Assembly: GCA_965219305.1 (NCBI GenBank)
Contig: OZ244725.1
Coordinates: 2,542,001-2,606,000, forward strand
Source: DATHTS01 sp965219305
GTDB taxonomy: Bacteria; Acidobacteriota; Blastocatellia; Pyrinomonadales; Pyrinomonadaceae
Length of the DNA: 64,000 bases
Direction of reading: 5' to 3'
The position numbers were made by a program, and so were the translations under genes. This document shows, in pieces, positions 1-8,657 of the stretch (positions are counted from its first letter, which is position 1; each line of letters opens with the position of its first letter). Below the pieces are notes generated by a model. It made no database searches. It was given only the letters and a program-made list of their open reading frames with translations, and was not told where the DNA came from.

Positions 1-918
1 TTCGTCGTCAGCCGAATAAATCACGTTGTGCGCGTCGTAAGATTGCCCGAAATCGAATGTCACGGGCGCGGACGTGTGAACGAACATTCCGTAGCCGTTA
101 CTGCTCAAAAAAAACGGAATCGGTTTATACATCAAAGCCGACTGCACGCCCATTCCGTCGCGCGTAAAAGCGTTGATTTTCTGCCCGCGTTTATTCAAAC
201 GTGTAAAAGATTCGCCCGTGCCGAAGATTTTTTCGTCGTGCTGTAATTCAAAAGTCGCGGCAAAACGTCGGCTCAAATCTTCGGCGCGGCGAACGAATGA
301 AAAAGGCGTGGTCGAAAGATAAGTGTGCGGATCGCCGATATTTTGCGTGCGCGTTAAAAGTTTTCCGCTCGCGTCATAAAACTCGATATGCCACGGATTT
401 TTGATGATTTTCACTTTACCGAATTCGCTCGTGTAAACGATTTCATTTTCCGAATTCGAAACTTTCCACGAATTATCTTTTTTCGGAACGCCCGCAAGCA
501 TCAGAGAATTTCCATCGCCCAAATCATTGGCGCGTGAATTAAATCTCAGACGAATCGTGCGCGAATCAACAAACGAAATAGAAAACGGCAAACTCGGATT
601 TTCGTCATATTCCGTGCCGGGAAATTCCGTTCCTTTCGCTTTCGATAAAGCGACATCAATCTTATTAAACGAAAGCGTCGTGCTTTTCAAATATCTGTCC
701 CAAACCAAATTTCCCGTTCCGCTTTTCGCATCAAAATCCGCAATTTTACTTCCGATGAAATAGACGTTTTCCATCTTTTGAAAATCACGGCTGACATCAA
801 TCGGATCGCCGAGAACTTGTGCGTTAATGTTATTTATAGAAAGAAAAAATAAAATACTGAAAATTATAAAATAAGTATTTTTAGATAAATGGAAATTTTC
901 AAGTTTAAAAGTATTCAA
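1..918 (-). CDS. GH31 family glycoside hydrolase, N-terminal part (gene runs off the window)
   Basis: The 306 visible codons stay open to base 1, so only the N-terminal part is present. A signal peptide ends near NINAQ. The remainder resembles the N-terminal beta-sandwich of GH31 alpha-xylosidases/alpha-glucosidases, including FGTGESFTRLNKRGQ, then a YKPIPFFLSSNGYGMFVH segment that precedes the catalytic barrel in the family. The catalytic aspartates would lie outside the window, so alpha-xylosidase versus alpha-glucosidase cannot be decided. I chose a TTG start at 918 because GGAG lies six bases upstream and no in-frame ATG precedes the signal peptide. It is the last visible gene of a leftward run with an alpha-galactosidase. 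Side-chain removal from xyloglucan fits the context (inference). Confidence 0.82.
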   Translation of the reverse strand, partial: MNTFKLENFHLSKNTYFIIFSILFFLSINNINAQVLGDPIDVSRDFQKMENVYFIGSKIADFDAKSGTGNLVWDRYLKSTTLSFNKIDVALSKAKGTEFPGTEYDENPSLPFSISFVDSRTIRLRFNSRANDLGDGNSLMLAGVPKKDNSWKVSNSENEIVYTSEFGKVKIIKNPWHIEFYDASGKLLTRTQNIGDPHTYLSTTPFSFVRRAEDLSRRFAATFELQHDEKIFGTGESFTRLNKRGQKINAFTRDGMGVQSALMYKPIPFFLSSNGYGMFVHTSAPVTFDFGQSYDAHNVIYSADDE

Positions 919-984
919 ATTTTTCTCCAATCGCAAAATTTTATCCGTAGTTAGATTTTCCACCTAAAAAGTTTAACCACAGAT

Positions 985-1269
985 TCACAAAATTAATTCG
1001 AGATAGAACGCTTCTATTTCAGCTTCCATATAAGGACCATCGCCGACCTCATCAAATTGTGGTGAATCGAAAACAATCCAATAAAATGTTTTTCTGCCTT
1101 TTTTCGGCGTATCAAATTCTCTCTTAAAATTATCTATCCAACCATTACTCATTGATAAAACATGACTTGGAGCTTTGGAAACTAACCCTGTTATCCCTTT
1201 TGAAAAAGCTCCGTCAGAAGAAAGTTTTACCTTTTGTCCGACAGAAAAATGTTTATGTTTGGATTCCAT
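985..1269 (-). CDS. Small hypothetical protein
   Basis: A 94-residue protein with no signal peptide and no recognised family. It begins MESKHKHFSVGQKVKL, and the VGQKVKL...KGITGLV stretch could form a small SH3-like barrel, but this is only an impression. It lies 15 bases after the GH27 gene and 66 bases before the GH31 start on the same strand, so it probably shares their transcript. Codon use is more AT-rich and less dominated by CG-ending triplets than its neighbours, which may mean it arrived separately. Confidence 0.55.
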   Translation of the reverse strand: MESKHKHFSVGQKVKLSSDGAFSKGITGLVSKAPSHVLSMSNGWIDNFKREFDTPKKGRKTFYWIVFDSPQFDEVGDGPYMEAEIEAFYLELIL

Positions 1270-1284
1270 GATTTCTACAAAGAA

Positions 1285-2490
1285 CTATTTCGACAAGCGA
1301 AACATCAAAACATCGTGCGCCGGAAGTTTTGCTTTTAATGTTGTGTTTGTATCGCCCGAATTCTTCTTTGCCCACAGATCGCGGATTTTGTAAACCGTCT
1401 TTTTCGCGTCGAATTGTTTTCCGAAATTGTCGTCTTTGATAAAACTATCTTTCCAATCGAAGCTTATATTTTTCGTTTCTTTGCCGCGATTCAAAAAGCA
1501 AAATGCCCATTCATCATTTGCCAAAGGTTTCACCCAAATTTCCAGATTGTCTTCCGTGATTGCCGGAAAACCCTGAATTCCGAGCGCGTCTTGATCAACG
1601 GCGACGACTTCTTTATTCGTCAAAATGTCTCGCGTTTCCTTCGACATATTTCGCACATCGTTTCCGGCGATCAAAGGCGCGGCGAGCATCGTCCACATCG
1701 AAAAATGCGCGCGGCTTTCATTATCAGTCAAGCCGGAATTTCCGACTTCCATCATATCGGGATCGTTCCAATGTCCGGGCGCGGCGTGAATTCGCAAGGA
1801 TTTCTGCTTGTCCAAAATCCGCATAATTCCCCAACTCGACCACGAACCGTGATTTTCTTCGCACTCCCAGCAATCGGTAATATCGCCCGTCGTGCGCCAC
1901 AAATGCCCGATCGGTTTCGCCCATTCCCACGGCTTGTTATCGCCCCATTCGCAGATGCTGAAGACAATCGGTCTGCCGGTCGCATAAAGCGCGTCGCGCA
2001 TCGTTGTATATGCCCCGATTGGATTAATTCCTTCCGAATTGCACCAATCGTATTTCAAATAATCAACGCCCCAACTCGCGTAAGTCTGCGCGTCCTGATA
2101 TTCGTGTCCGCGGCTTCCCGGCTTTCCGCCGCAGGTTTTCGCGCCGACATCCGAATAAATGCCGAACTTCAAACCTTGCTTGTGAATGTAATCGCCGAGA
2201 GATTTCATTCCCGACGGAAAATGCTGCGGATTCGGCTGGATAAATCCCTTCGCATCGCGCTCGCCGTGCCAGCAATCGTCAATCACGACGTATTCGTAAC
2301 CCGCGTCTTTCATTCCGCTCGAAACGATCTTGTCGGCTGTTTCTTTGATCAGATTTTCATCAACATTACACCCGAATTCGTTCCAACTGTTCCAACCCAT
2401 CGGCGGAGTTTTCGCCAGATTTTCAAACTTCTGCGCGGCGGCAATGTTTATGCTAAATAAAATGATAGTCAAAAAAATAATTTGTTTCAT
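1285..2490 (-). CDS. GH27 alpha-galactosidase, exported
   Basis: A 401-residue secreted enzyme that would hydrolyse terminal alpha-galactosyl side groups, for example from galactomannan or galactosylated xyloglucan. After a signal peptide (cleavage near AAAQ, residue 20) comes the GH27 opening PPMGWNSWNEFG, then VVIDDCW. The nucleophile is Asp148 in YLKYDWC. The NDPDM motif holds Asp243 and Asp245, the second being the likely acid/base by comparison with human GLA. Length is normal for a single-barrel bacterial melibiase with a short C-terminal beta domain. The start lies 9 bases after the upstream gene, whose final codons supply a GGAAAG ribosome site, so the two are probably translationally coupled. 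Confidence 0.95.
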   Translation of the reverse strand: MKQIIFLTIILFSINIAAAQKFENLAKTPPMGWNSWNEFGCNVDENLIKETADKIVSSGMKDAGYEYVVIDDCWHGERDAKGFIQPNPQHFPSGMKSLGDYIHKQGLKFGIYSDVGAKTCGGKPGSRGHEYQDAQTYASWGVDYLKYDWCNSEGINPIGAYTTMRDALYATGRPIVFSICEWGDNKPWEWAKPIGHLWRTTGDITDCWECEENHGSWSSWGIMRILDKQKSLRIHAAPGHWNDPDMMEVGNSGLTDNESRAHFSMWTMLAAPLIAGNDVRNMSKETRDILTNKEVVAVDQDALGIQGFPAITEDNLEIWVKPLANDEWAFCFLNRGKETKNISFDWKDSFIKDDNFGKQFDAKKTVYKIRDLWAKKNSGDTNTTLKAKLPAHDVLMFRLSK

Positions 2491-2499
2491 TTTATCAAA

Positions 2500-3150
2500 C
2501 TACTTTCCGTTTGCCGACGCTTTTTTTCCCGCTACAGTATTCAGATTTGCGCTCAATTCGATGATTTTTTCCAGATCGGATTGTGCTTTTTTGGAAACTT
2601 CCGGGTCAACAACCCGCAAATTTTGAAACATCGGACTCATTGCAAAACTGCCGATCGCATTATCGAGATCAACTATCAGATCAGGGACACTTTTCTCTGT
2701 TTTCTTTTCTTCCGCATCTTTTTTCGGCATTTCCGAAACCGTTTTTTTATCCGCTTGATCTCTGAATAAGTTCAATTTCAGACGTTTCGCGGCGGCATTG
2801 ACTTCGGCGGCAGATTTGCCGATTTGCTCGTAATCAATTTTGCTGCCGGTCTGATACGCTTTAATAACCGCATCTTGCGACAATTGAACTTTCTCGTAAT
2901 CGGTTTTAATTTCGCCGAATCTGGCGGCTAATTGATCTTCCGTTTCTGCTCCGGCAACCGTAGAATTTTCCGTCTGCGGATTTCTTTTCGCGTCGCGTTC
3001 AGTTCGTTCAAGATCAACCGACCGCATTTTAATATTGTTGTCACGCAGACTTGAATCACCACCACCGGCAGGTGCTTCTTGCTGACCAAAAATATTTGAA
3101 CAAACTGCCGTCGAAATTATAAAAGTGGTTAAAATTAGTATTTTTTTCAT
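2500..3150 (-). CDS. Exported hypothetical protein, helical and charged
   Basis: About 216 residues starting MKKILILTTF, with a signal peptide ending near NIFGQ. The rest is polar, Lys/Glu/Ala-rich and probably helical, with no recognised family. An in-frame ATG exists 18 bases upstream (3168). I prefer 3150 because AAGGAGAC sits at ideal distance and the signal peptide then begins normally. It lies between a CRTAC1 gene and the GH27 gene in a closely spaced leftward run. A periplasmic or surface accessory role is only a guess from position. Confidence 0.7.
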   Translation of the reverse strand: MKKILILTTFIISTAVCSNIFGQQEAPAGGGDSSLRDNNIKMRSVDLERTERDAKRNPQTENSTVAGAETEDQLAARFGEIKTDYEKVQLSQDAVIKAYQTGSKIDYEQIGKSAAEVNAAAKRLKLNLFRDQADKKTVSEMPKKDAEEKKTEKSVPDLIVDLDNAIGSFAMSPMFQNLRVVDPEVSKKAQSDLEKIIELSANLNTVAGKKASANGK

Positions 3151-3194
3151 TTTATTTGTCTCCTTCAAAATTATTTAATTTATTAATTATTTTT

Positions 3195-4910
3195 TCAACG
3201 CGAAATAAAAGCGTTCGTGTTCGTTACTCCTTTATTTTGCGTTATTGTCGTAATCTGATCGGGCGAAATTTTCCCGAATGTTTCTGTTTTGCCGTCGCTC
3301 CAACGAACTTCGACAGTTTCGATCTTTTCCCCTTTTAAAAGTCCGAAATGAAGCCGAAAATCGTTTTGCGACAAATAACTCGCGCCCGCTTCGACTTCCT
3401 GCATCATCGTTCTTTTGTCGGTTTTCAAAGTTATTCGCGCACCGACCGCGTCTTTATTTTTTGATTTTTCAACTAACTTGAAAACGATTTTTTGATTGTC
3501 GTTTTCAGTATTGTTCAATAAAACCGTCGGTGTTTCGCCCAAATTTGTTACGACGACATCAATCAAACCGTCGTTATTCAAATCGCCGAAAGCCGCGCCG
3601 CGTCTTGATTTGAGCGGCATATTTTGCAGACCGGAATTTTTTGTTTCGTCTTCAAATTTTCCGTCGCCCGTATTTCGTTCGAGCAAAAAATGCTGGCGAA
3701 AACCTTGTTGAGAATCGCTTTTAGCAAATTCGATCTGCGGATAAACGTGACCGTTAACACTAAATAAATCAAGCCAACCGTCGTTGTCGAAATCAAAAAA
3801 TCCCGTTCCCCAACCGACGTAAGTTTTGCCGGATTGCCCGACTTTCGTTTCGAGCGAAACGTCTAGAAAACCCTTTTCGCCTAAATTCTGATAAAGCGTA
3901 TTCGTTTCGTTATCAAAATTCGTCGTAAAAAGATCGAGTTTCCCGTCCAAATTATAATCGCCCCACGCAACGCCCATCGAACCTTGCTCGATTCCCGAAC
4001 CGCTGTAACTCGTTCCCGATTCAAAACCGACATCCGAAAATGTGCCGTCGCGATTATTTTTATACAAATAATTCGGCGTTCCGTCGTTAGCGACATATAA
4101 ATCCTGCCAGCCGTCGTTGTCGTAATCGCCGAAGATCGCGCCGAGTCCGTAATATTTTTCTTTGTCGCCGACACCGATCTTTTCGCCGATTTCTTCAAAT
4201 GTTCCGTCGCCTTTGTTGCGGTAAAAATAATCACGTTCGCCGGGAAGTCCGCGCGGACCGCATTGGACGCGGATTCCTTTGAAAGAACAGGTTTTTGAAC
4301 TCCCGAAAACCGGAAGATTGTTCAAATCGAGCGAAACATATCCAGCGACAAAAACATCCAGATCGCCGTCGCGGTCAAAATCCGCCCACGCCGCGCCGGT
4401 TTGAAAACCGATTCCTTTTAAGCCGGATTTTTCCGTCGCATCTTCAAATTTACAGCCGCCTTTTCCGCGATAGACGGCGTTTCCCTCAAATCCCGTAACG
4501 AACAAATCCAAAAGCCCGTCGCCGTCAAAATCAACGGACGTAATTCCCATTCCCCAACCTTTTCGCGTTAGATTTGCCGATTCTGTAATATTTTCAAACT
4601 TCGGCGTTTTCGTTTTCGCGCCGTCAATTTGTTTGTAAAGCGTAACGAATAAATCGCCGCCTTTTTTGAAATTTTCGACCGACGAACCGTTGACCGTTGC
4701 GACATCTAAAAATCCGTCGTTATCACAATCGAAAACCAAAACGCCGCCGCTCATTGATTCGATAATATAGCGATTTTCCGGCGTTGAAATATGCGACATA
4801 TTTATGCCGCTCGTCTCGGAAATATCTTTAAAGGAAATAGCGGATTTCTGCGCGAAAATCGAATTTTGCGCGAGAAAAATTAAAATTATAAAGACGAAAA
4901 ATCTATTCAT
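3195..4910 (-). CDS. CRTAC1 family protein (FG-GAP/VCBS repeats plus ASPIC/UnbV domain)
   Basis: A 571-residue exported protein with a signal peptide ending near IFAQ (residue 21). The body has repeated FG-GAP/VCBS units of the type DFDGDGLLDLFV, DYDNDGWQDLYV and DFDNDGWLDLFS, whose Asp-rich loops usually bind calcium in integrin-alpha-like propellers. The C-terminus carries an ASPIC/UnbV module (GARITLKT, GASYLSQNDFRLHFGL, VEVRWSDGKTET). The family is common and expanded in Acidobacteriota and its function is not established; surface binding or complex assembly is inference. It resembles the protein at 6715-8451 throughout (shared YIESMSGGVL, QCGPRGL, EQGSMG.A.GDY), so the two are paralogues flanking an esterase. 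Confidence 0.92.
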   Translation of the reverse strand: MNRFFVFIILIFLAQNSIFAQKSAISFKDISETSGINMSHISTPENRYIIESMSGGVLVFDCDNDGFLDVATVNGSSVENFKKGGDLFVTLYKQIDGAKTKTPKFENITESANLTRKGWGMGITSVDFDGDGLLDLFVTGFEGNAVYRGKGGCKFEDATEKSGLKGIGFQTGAAWADFDRDGDLDVFVAGYVSLDLNNLPVFGSSKTCSFKGIRVQCGPRGLPGERDYFYRNKGDGTFEEIGEKIGVGDKEKYYGLGAIFGDYDNDGWQDLYVANDGTPNYLYKNNRDGTFSDVGFESGTSYSGSGIEQGSMGVAWGDYNLDGKLDLFTTNFDNETNTLYQNLGEKGFLDVSLETKVGQSGKTYVGWGTGFFDFDNDGWLDLFSVNGHVYPQIEFAKSDSQQGFRQHFLLERNTGDGKFEDETKNSGLQNMPLKSRRGAAFGDLNNDGLIDVVVTNLGETPTVLLNNTENDNQKIVFKLVEKSKNKDAVGARITLKTDKRTMMQEVEAGASYLSQNDFRLHFGLLKGEKIETVEVRWSDGKTETFGKISPDQITTITQNKGVTNTNAFISR

Positions 4911-4964
4911 TCTTTAGTTTTCGACGAAATTAACTGCTTGACGATGATAAGTTTTTTAAGATTA

Positions 4965-5030
4965 TTGCCCGCGAAATACTCGAAAGATTTGACTTTATTC
5001 TTTAGCGTTTTTCGCGTATTTCGCGGGCAA
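4965..5030. repeat. Intergenic palindrome, TTGCCCGCGAAATAC family, copy 1
   Basis: Perfect 15-bp inverted repeat: TTGCCCGCGAAATAC at 4965-4979 and its complement at 5016-5030, with a 36-base spacer. It fills the gap between two leftward genes. The same arm recurs at 22039-22122. It could form an RNA hairpin that protects or terminates mRNA. Confidence 0.85.
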
Positions 5031-5042
5031 AAAATCCATTAA

Positions 5043-6617
5043 TCAAAACTTATCCAAAAACAAATAACGCGCCCGATTTTTTTCCATTTCCGAGCCTGAA
5101 TCAGAATCGAAACGCATAAAATAGATCGGCTCTTTTGTCGAAAGACTTTTCCATTCGGGCAAATTCGCGCCGTTCGGATTTCCGGTTTTGATGAAATTAG
5201 CGAAAAAATTCTGCATCACGTTTGAAACTTTGTAATCTTCGTCCGTCCACGCGAAAACTTCGTTACCCGCTAGATTTCCGAAAGCATATTCGATTTCAGC
5301 CGAATGCACCGCGCCTTTCGGCGTGTTCGATTTATCTTTCGCGTCTTTCATCGGCGGACGCGGATGCGCGAAATAATAGCGATAGACGTTTTTTCCGCTC
5401 GTGCGGCTTTGAAGATCAGCCCATTTCCAGGTGCTGTAAGAAATAAATTGATCGCCCGCCAGATCGTTCGCCGATTCGATGATTTCTTCGCGCGTTTTTC
5501 CGGGATAAAGTTTTAGAACTTCCGTCGCTTTATCGCCGAATCTTTCCTTGATAACTTTTTCGTAATTTTCCGGTGTCGGTTCGTTATTCGTCATAATCGC
5601 CCGCCAATTCGATTCTTCCGAGTTCCAGCCGACGAGCAGCGGAACTTTCGCCTGATTTCCTTCTTCGTAAGTTTTGATCGGCGATTCGGTGAAAAAATAT
5701 CCGTCAATCGTCATCGGAAACGACCATTTCCAGGGCGTTTTCGTCGCTTCTTGAATTTGTTCGGTTGTTAAATTGCGAAGTTCTTTGAGCGAATTTGCCT
5801 TCAAACTCGTCGCAAATTCCGCGCCTTTTTTCTCGCCTTCGACGAGCGGCACAAAACGCAGTCCCGATTTAGTCGAAAGAACCGAACCGCTTTCGCCGAT
5901 TGCGCCGCTGATTAAATTTCTCGAAAGCGGCGAAGCCATCTGTGCGCTGACCGAAAACGATCCGGCAGATTCGCCGCCAATCGTGATTTTTTTCGGATCG
6001 CCGCCGAACGCCGCAACGTTTTCGGAAACCCATTTGAGTGCCGCCGCTTGATCTAAAAGTCCGTAATTTCCTGAAGAGTGATTCGGCGATTCTTTTGAGA
6101 GTTCGGGATGCGAGAGAAAACCGAAAACGCCGAGCCGATAACTCAACGTCACGACGACCATTCCTTTCGCCGCCAAACTTTCGCCGTCATAGCGCGGCTC
6201 CGAACCGTCGCCCGCGATAAAACCGCCGCCGTAAAAGTAAACTAACACGGGCAATTTTTCGCCGCTTTTGTTCGCCGGTGTCCAAACGTTCAAATATAGA
6301 CAATCTTCGCTCATTCCGTCTGAACGAAAAATCATATCGCCGAAAATCGGCTGCTGCATACAACGCGCGGCAAATTTCGTCGCATCAAGCGAGCCTTTCC
6401 AGTTTTTCGCGGGTTGCGGTGCAGCCCAACGCAAGTTGCCGACAGGCGGCGCGGCATACGGAATTCCTTTGAAAATTCGCACGCCGGATTTTTGTTTTCC
6501 CGTTCCTTCAACCACACCGTTTTTCGTTTTCACGGTGTCAGCTGCAAAAATTCCAAACGTTAAAACGGCAATTAAAATCGTCGCGCTAAATAATTTATTT
6601 TTTCTAAAAATTTTCAT
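5043..6617 (-). CDS. Type-B carboxylesterase (alpha/beta hydrolase), exported
   Basis: A 524-residue secreted esterase of the para-nitrobenzyl esterase/cholinesterase-like family. The signal peptide ends near FGIFA (residue 25). The family features are in order: GIPYAAPPVGNLRW, EDCLYLNVWTP, the oxyanion-hole GGG at about 130-132, nucleophile Ser217 in GGESAGS, acid Glu335 in GWNSEES, and His438 in GAVHSAEIEYAF. All three catalytic residues are present, so it should be active. The substrate is not readable from sequence. Lying between two CRTAC1 genes in a polysaccharide locus, removal of acetyl or aromatic esters from hemicellulose is a reasonable inference. Confidence 0.93.
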   Translation of the reverse strand: MKIFRKNKLFSATILIAVLTFGIFAADTVKTKNGVVEGTGKQKSGVRIFKGIPYAAPPVGNLRWAAPQPAKNWKGSLDATKFAARCMQQPIFGDMIFRSDGMSEDCLYLNVWTPANKSGEKLPVLVYFYGGGFIAGDGSEPRYDGESLAAKGMVVVTLSYRLGVFGFLSHPELSKESPNHSSGNYGLLDQAAALKWVSENVAAFGGDPKKITIGGESAGSFSVSAQMASPLSRNLISGAIGESGSVLSTKSGLRFVPLVEGEKKGAEFATSLKANSLKELRNLTTEQIQEATKTPWKWSFPMTIDGYFFTESPIKTYEEGNQAKVPLLVGWNSEESNWRAIMTNNEPTPENYEKVIKERFGDKATEVLKLYPGKTREEIIESANDLAGDQFISYSTWKWADLQSRTSGKNVYRYYFAHPRPPMKDAKDKSNTPKGAVHSAEIEYAFGNLAGNEVFAWTDEDYKVSNVMQNFFANFIKTGNPNGANLPEWKSLSTKEPIYFMRFDSDSGSEMEKNRARYLFLDKF

Positions 6618-6630
6618 TTTGATTTTTTTG

Positions 6631-6705
6631 AACCGCAGATAAACGCGGATAAACGCAGATTTTTAATTAAATTTTATCCGCGTTCATCTGCGAAAATCTG
6701 CGGTT
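6631..6705. repeat. Intergenic palindrome, AACCGCAGAT family
   Basis: Inverted repeat with outer arms AACCGCAGAT (6631-6640) and ATCTGCGGTT (6696-6705). The inner sequence is built from imperfect copies of the same words (CGCGGATAAACGCAGAT, ATCCGCGTTCATCTGCG). It lies between the esterase gene and the second CRTAC1 gene. Low-complexity palindromes of this wording are seen in intergenic DNA of many bacteria. Confidence 0.8.
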
Positions 6706-6714
6706 AAATACTCT

Positions 6715-8451
6715 TTATTTCTTCAATTTCGGTCGAACTTTTTCAAACGGCACGATTCCTTCACCTTCGAGAATCGCGTAAAATTTATCAGCCGTAACAT
6801 CTTTTATCGTTTCGACTTTGCCGGAATTCCAGCGGATTTCGATCTCGTCAGCTTTCGTCGCTTTGCCCAAACCGAAATGAACGCGCAGATCATTTTGTGA
6901 CAAATAACTTCCGCCGCTTCTGATTTCTTCGATCTGGACGGTTTTTCCGGTTGTAACTTTGACTTTCGCGCCGATCGCCAGTTGATTTCCGGTTTTCGCG
7001 CCAAGTTCCAAAGTTATCCAATGATTAGACTTATCGCCTTCGTTCTTTAAAATCATCGGTGAAGCGTCCAAATCTTCGACGACGACATCAATGTTTCCGT
7101 CGTTGTCCAGATCGCCGAACGCCGCGCCGCGTGAAACTCTTAATTCTGACAAAATCGCGCCGCCTTTTTCCGTTACGTCGCAAAATGTTCCGTCGCCTTT
7201 GTTGATGTATAAAATTTTGCCTTGCTTGTATCGCGCGCCCGATGAAATCTCGTCCATCTGCGGATAAACGTGACCGTTGACGACGAAAAGATCAAGCCAC
7301 GAATCATTGTCCAAATCGAAAAAACCCGTTCCCCAACCGACATACGGGCGCGATGTCTGCGCGACTTTGGCGGCAAACGAAACGTCCGTGAAATCGTATT
7401 TTCCGTTGTTGCGGTAAAGCGTGTTATATTCGTCAACGAAATTCGTCGTGTAGATCGAAAATCTGCCCGAATGATCGTAATCGCCGACGGCAATTCCCAT
7501 CGAACCCTGCTCAGAACCGTCGCCGCTGACCGCCGTTCCCGAAATCAAACCGTCTTCGGAAAATTTTCCTTTGCCGTCGTTGCGATAAAAATAATTCGGC
7601 GTGGAATCGTTTGAAATATAAAGGTCGAATTTTCCGTCATTGCCGAAATCCGACCAAACCGGCTGCATTCCGTAATAACCGTCCGCGTCGTCAACTCCGG
7701 TTTGTTTTGAAACATCTGTAAAAGTTCCGTCGCCGTTGTTTTTGAAAAGCGAATCGCCCGCGCCTTTTAATCCGCGCGGACCGCATTGAACGTCAACGCC
7801 GCGAAATTTGCACGTCGGCAAACTTCCGAAAGTCGGCAGATCGTTGAATTTGAAATCAACATAATTGACGACCATCAAATCCAGAAATCCGTCGCCGTCG
7901 TAATCGCCGAAAGCCGAACCGACCGACCAGCGACCATCTGCAACTCCGGCTTTTTTCGTTATGTCGGTAAAAGTTCCGTCGCCGTTATTTTGATATAAAA
8001 CATTTCCGCCGAGACAAGTTACATAAATATCGGGAAAACCGTCATTGTTAAAATCACCGACCGCGCCGCCCATTGCGTAGCCGGGAAAACCGACTCCGGC
8101 TTTGTCAGTTACATCCGTAAAAGTTCCGTCGCCGTTATTACGGTAAAGCAAACTTTTCGATTTCTCTTTTTTCAGAGCCATTTCGACCGTCGGGGCGTTT
8201 GTAAAATAAATATCAAGAAAACCGTCGCGGTCGTAATCAATCAACAAAACTCCGCCACTCATTGATTCGACGATGTATTTTTTCTCAGGCGCAGACGTGT
8301 GCGTGAAATTTATCTTCGTCTTTTTGTAAATATCGGTTAACTGCGGAATTTTTCGGTCCAGGCACACATCTTCTTTGGTTTGCGCCGTGAGCATTTGAAC
8401 GCAAAGCATCGAAATAAAGATAATTATCGTTAAAATTTTAGAAAACTTCAT
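6715..8451 (-). CDS. CRTAC1 family protein, second paralogue
   Basis: About 578 residues from ATG 8451 (MKFSKILTIIIFISML), giving a standard signal peptide ending near LTAQ. A longer reading starts at 8538 but adds 29 residues before the signal peptide, and neither start has a strong ribosome site. Repeated VCBS/FG-GAP calcium loops (DYDRDGFLDIYF, DFNNDGFPDIYV, DYDGDGFLDLMV) are followed by an ASPIC/UnbV module (GAKVKVTTG, GSYLSQNDLRVHFGLG, IEIRWNSGK). It heads the leftward block and faces the carbohydrate-binding gene at 8658 across a 206-base divergent region that holds operator copy A. Confidence 0.9.
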   Translation of the reverse strand: MKFSKILTIIIFISMLCVQMLTAQTKEDVCLDRKIPQLTDIYKKTKINFTHTSAPEKKYIVESMSGGVLLIDYDRDGFLDIYFTNAPTVEMALKKEKSKSLLYRNNGDGTFTDVTDKAGVGFPGYAMGGAVGDFNNDGFPDIYVTCLGGNVLYQNNGDGTFTDITKKAGVADGRWSVGSAFGDYDGDGFLDLMVVNYVDFKFNDLPTFGSLPTCKFRGVDVQCGPRGLKGAGDSLFKNNGDGTFTDVSKQTGVDDADGYYGMQPVWSDFGNDGKFDLYISNDSTPNYFYRNDGKGKFSEDGLISGTAVSGDGSEQGSMGIAVGDYDHSGRFSIYTTNFVDEYNTLYRNNGKYDFTDVSFAAKVAQTSRPYVGWGTGFFDLDNDSWLDLFVVNGHVYPQMDEISSGARYKQGKILYINKGDGTFCDVTEKGGAILSELRVSRGAAFGDLDNDGNIDVVVEDLDASPMILKNEGDKSNHWITLELGAKTGNQLAIGAKVKVTTGKTVQIEEIRSGGSYLSQNDLRVHFGLGKATKADEIEIRWNSGKVETIKDVTADKFYAILEGEGIVPFEKVRPKLKK

Positions 8452-8556
8452 TGGAAATTGTTTGAACAACGCTCTGATGTAGAAAATCCAAGTTTCGTTA
8501 CTTGTAATTTTACTAAAGAAAATCAAGTTTACCAACATTTTGCGAAAATCTGAAAT

Positions 8557-8582
8557 ACTTTGTTGTATAACTCAACAAAAGT
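8557..8582. promoter_or_regulatory. Operator-like inverted repeat, copy A
   Basis: Inverted repeat ACTTTGTTG-N7-CAACAAAAGT (26 bp) in the divergent region between the CRTAC1 gene (start 8451) and the carbohydrate-binding gene (start 8658). Two more 26-bp copies with the same spacing lie at 20380-20405 and 23669-23694. Across the three, 20 of 26 positions are identical, which points to one transcription factor. Confidence 0.75.
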
Positions 8583-8657
8583 CGTAAAATAGTTTTAAGT
8601 TTTTTCTAAACTTGATTTTATCACCAAGCAAAAATTTACATTTACGGAGAAAAATAA

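Noticed and set aside
1414..2460. A 348-codon rightward open frame
   Set aside because: It lies wholly antisense to the GH27 gene, whose catalytic motifs are complete. The predicted protein has no signal, motif or plausible composition.
3151..3168. Upstream start codon for the 2500-3150 gene
   Set aside because: The upstream ATG has no ribosome site, while AAGGAGAC is correctly spaced to the ATG at 3150, which begins a normal signal peptide.
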